NCBI GenBank assembly: GCA_024277705.1
Contig: JAJRUQ010000174.1
Coordinates: forward strand, 1 to 53,014
Reading direction: 5' to 3'
Length of the DNA stretch: 53,014 nt
From: Gammaproteobacteria bacterium
GTDB taxonomy: Bacteria > Pseudomonadota > Gammaproteobacteria > SZUA-229
Shown here: in pieces, positions 51,496 through 53,014 of the stretch
Position numbering within the stretch: position 1 is the first letter of the stretch
How the letters are laid out: every line of letters starts with the position of its first letter
Translations under genes and position numbers: made by a program
The notes under the pieces: model-generated
What the model was told of the DNA's origin: nothing
Database searches by the model: none
Seen by the model: only the letters and a program-made list of their open reading frames with translations

Positions 51496-52467
51496 TCATA
51501 CGACTGAAAATGCCAGATTTTCTGAAACCGGTAAAAATACTGTTTCGTTTTCGGCTTGACTGTTACCAGCCATGTTTTCCTGTCTGGCCAGTGCGGCTGT
51601 TATCGCATTCAGTACCAGCCATTTTTTTGAACACCACTCAGGTGCCAGCAAAACCTTCGATGATGCGGTTCCGGTAAGACGATGAAAAATTACTTCATCA
51701 GGTGTTTGTTGAATCAGCTGCACCACATCACTGACGTAGTCATTCATGGTCAGGGGCTGGTATTCTCCTCGCCGCCACTCATTTGCCAGTTGTGTTCCTT
51801 TCACCACATGCAGCGGATGAAACTTGAGCCCGTCAACACCAAGCTCTAACACACGCTGCAGCGATGCCAGATGATGTTCGCTGGATTCACCCGGCAGGCC
51901 CAGAATAAGATGTGTACAAACCTTGATTCCACGACTGCGTGCTTTCAATACGGCCTGTTTATATTCAGCAAAACCATGGCCTCTATTAACACGTTTCAGC
52001 GTTTCATCAAACGCAGACTGCAAACCGAGATCCAGCCAGACTTCATAACCCTGCTGCTGATAATCAAGCAGTAAATCAAGAACTTCATCCGGCACACAGT
52101 CAGGCCGGGTGCCAATATCCAGGCCGATAACATCAGCTTGTTTCAATGCTTCACCATATAGCTGGCTGAGCTCACGAACATCTGCATAGGTATTGGTGTA
52201 AGCCTGAAAATAAGCAATATATTTTTTCGCACCGGTACGTTTTCTGATCACCTGGCGGCCGGATTCAATCTGCTCAGCAATGTTATTCGGTCTGCGCCCG
52301 TTCGGACTGAAGGAAACGTTATTGCAAAAGGTGCAGCCTCCACGACCGATACTACCGTCACGGTTTGGACAGGTAAAACCGGCATCGATAGCAATCTTGT
52401 GTACGCGTTCACCGTAACGCGCCAGCATCGCCTGACCAAAAGTATTTACATATTGCGAAAGAATCAT
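51496..52467 (-). CDS. TIGR01212-type radical SAM protein (YhcC-like)
   Basis: IAIDAGFTCPNRDGSIGRGGCTFCNN motif, GLDIGTRPDCVPDEVLDLL. Confidence 0.9.
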   Translation of the reverse strand: MILSQYVNTFGQAMLARYGERVHKIAIDAGFTCPNRDGSIGRGGCTFCNNVSFSPNGRRPNNIAEQIESGRQVIRKRTGAKKYIAYFQAYTNTYADVRELSQLYGEALKQADVIGLDIGTRPDCVPDEVLDLLLDYQQQGYEVWLDLGLQSAFDETLKRVNRGHGFAEYKQAVLKARSRGIKVCTHLILGLPGESSEHHLASLQRVLELGVDGLKFHPLHVVKGTQLANEWRRGEYQPLTMNDYVSDVVQLIQQTPDEVIFHRLTGTASSKVLLAPEWCSKKWLVLNAITAALARQENMAGNSQAENETVFLPVSENLAFSVV

Positions 52468-52564
52468 TTAAAACACAGAATATCAAAAGTCTGTCATTTT
52501 CTATGAATACAGTAAAAAATTAATGATCTATGTCAATCGAGGACTTTATTTATATAAATAAGGG

Positions 52565-52665
52565 CACGGCTGTACCATTAACGATGAGAAGCATGAATGG
52601 CGGTCAGTTGTTGTGAACGGATGTGGCATTCGAGAGCACCTGGATGTGTTAACAGCGTGTCACCC
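52565..52665. repeat. Dispersed intergenic repeat, copy 2
   Basis: acggctgtaccattaacgatgagaagcatgaatggcgg...ctggatgtgttaacagcgtgtcac, aligns with 32888-32997. Confidence 0.5.
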
Positions 52666-52699
52666 GCTATATTTAAAGAAATCTGTTTTTCGAAGCTAG

Positions 52700-53014
52700 G
52701 GTAACTCTGAATAAGTCAGCAATTCTGGCATAATAAAGACAAATCAACAAACAATCAGAAAGGCAGGCAAATGGCGGAACAATTATCTTTCTCAGAAGCG
52801 GAATATAATCTGAAGAAGCGTAAAACACGACGGTAAAAGTTTCTTGAACAGATGGAAGCCTTGCTTCCATGGAAGCGGCTGGAAAAGAAAATACGCCCCT
52901 ATTACGCCAAAGCTGGAAATGGACGCAAACCCTACCCGCTGAGTGTCATGTTACGCGTACACTGCATGCAATTATTTTATAACCTCAGTGATCAGGCAAT
53001 GGAAGATGCTTTAT
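52700..53014 (+). mobile_element. IS5-family insertion sequence, left end (truncated by window)
   Basis: Terminus GGTAACTCTGAATAAGT next to CTAG (52696-52699), followed by IS5-type transposase reading frame. Confidence 0.8.
52771..53014 (+). pseudogene. IS5-family transposase, N-terminal part, in-frame TAA at 52834-52836
   Basis: [80 protein letters not shown]. Confidence 0.88.

Overview
The window reads as a chromosomal segment of a facultatively anaerobic, probably denitrifying gammaproteobacterium; the taxonomy is inferred from gene content only. From left to right it contains: the end of a NapG/H/F-like ferredoxin module, then moaA; a Pho regulon block (pstC-pstA-pstB-phoU-phoB-phoR, with pstS behind its own Pho box); two PEP-CTERM-like exported proteins bracketed by two MITE-like elements with target-site duplications; a CBS-domain gene; a nir/nor cluster (nirS, nirE/cobA-like, cytochrome c, nirF, nirD, nirL, a fused nirG/H-like gene, nirJ, nirN, norC, norB, norQ, a small membrane protein, a CcoG-like polyferredoxin, norD and a DNR-type regulator); kbl-tdh; a B12-binding radical SAM protein; ppk2; adk; a matrixin-like protease; nnrS; ubiT-like, ubiU and ubiV genes with a TauD-like gene and sixA; a MASE3-PAS-GGDEF-EAL protein; and an IS5-family element cut by the window edge. 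The most striking observation is that several otherwise well-formed genes carry a single in-frame stop, and in three of them the stop sits at a position where the family normally has a specific sense residue: nirS (TAA at the Glu of VVQPEYNK), the matrixin protease (TAG at the Tyr of SIMYP) and the IS5 transposase (TAA at the Glu of TRxE). norQ also has an in-frame TAA near its N-terminus. I cannot tell from sequence alone whether these are real nonsense mutations, read-through or assembly/sequencing errors. FNR/DNR-type boxes (TTGAY-N4-RTCAW) precede moaA, a PEP-CTERM gene, the CBS gene, nirS, norC and ubiT. No previously undescribed defence or mobile system was recognised with confidence.
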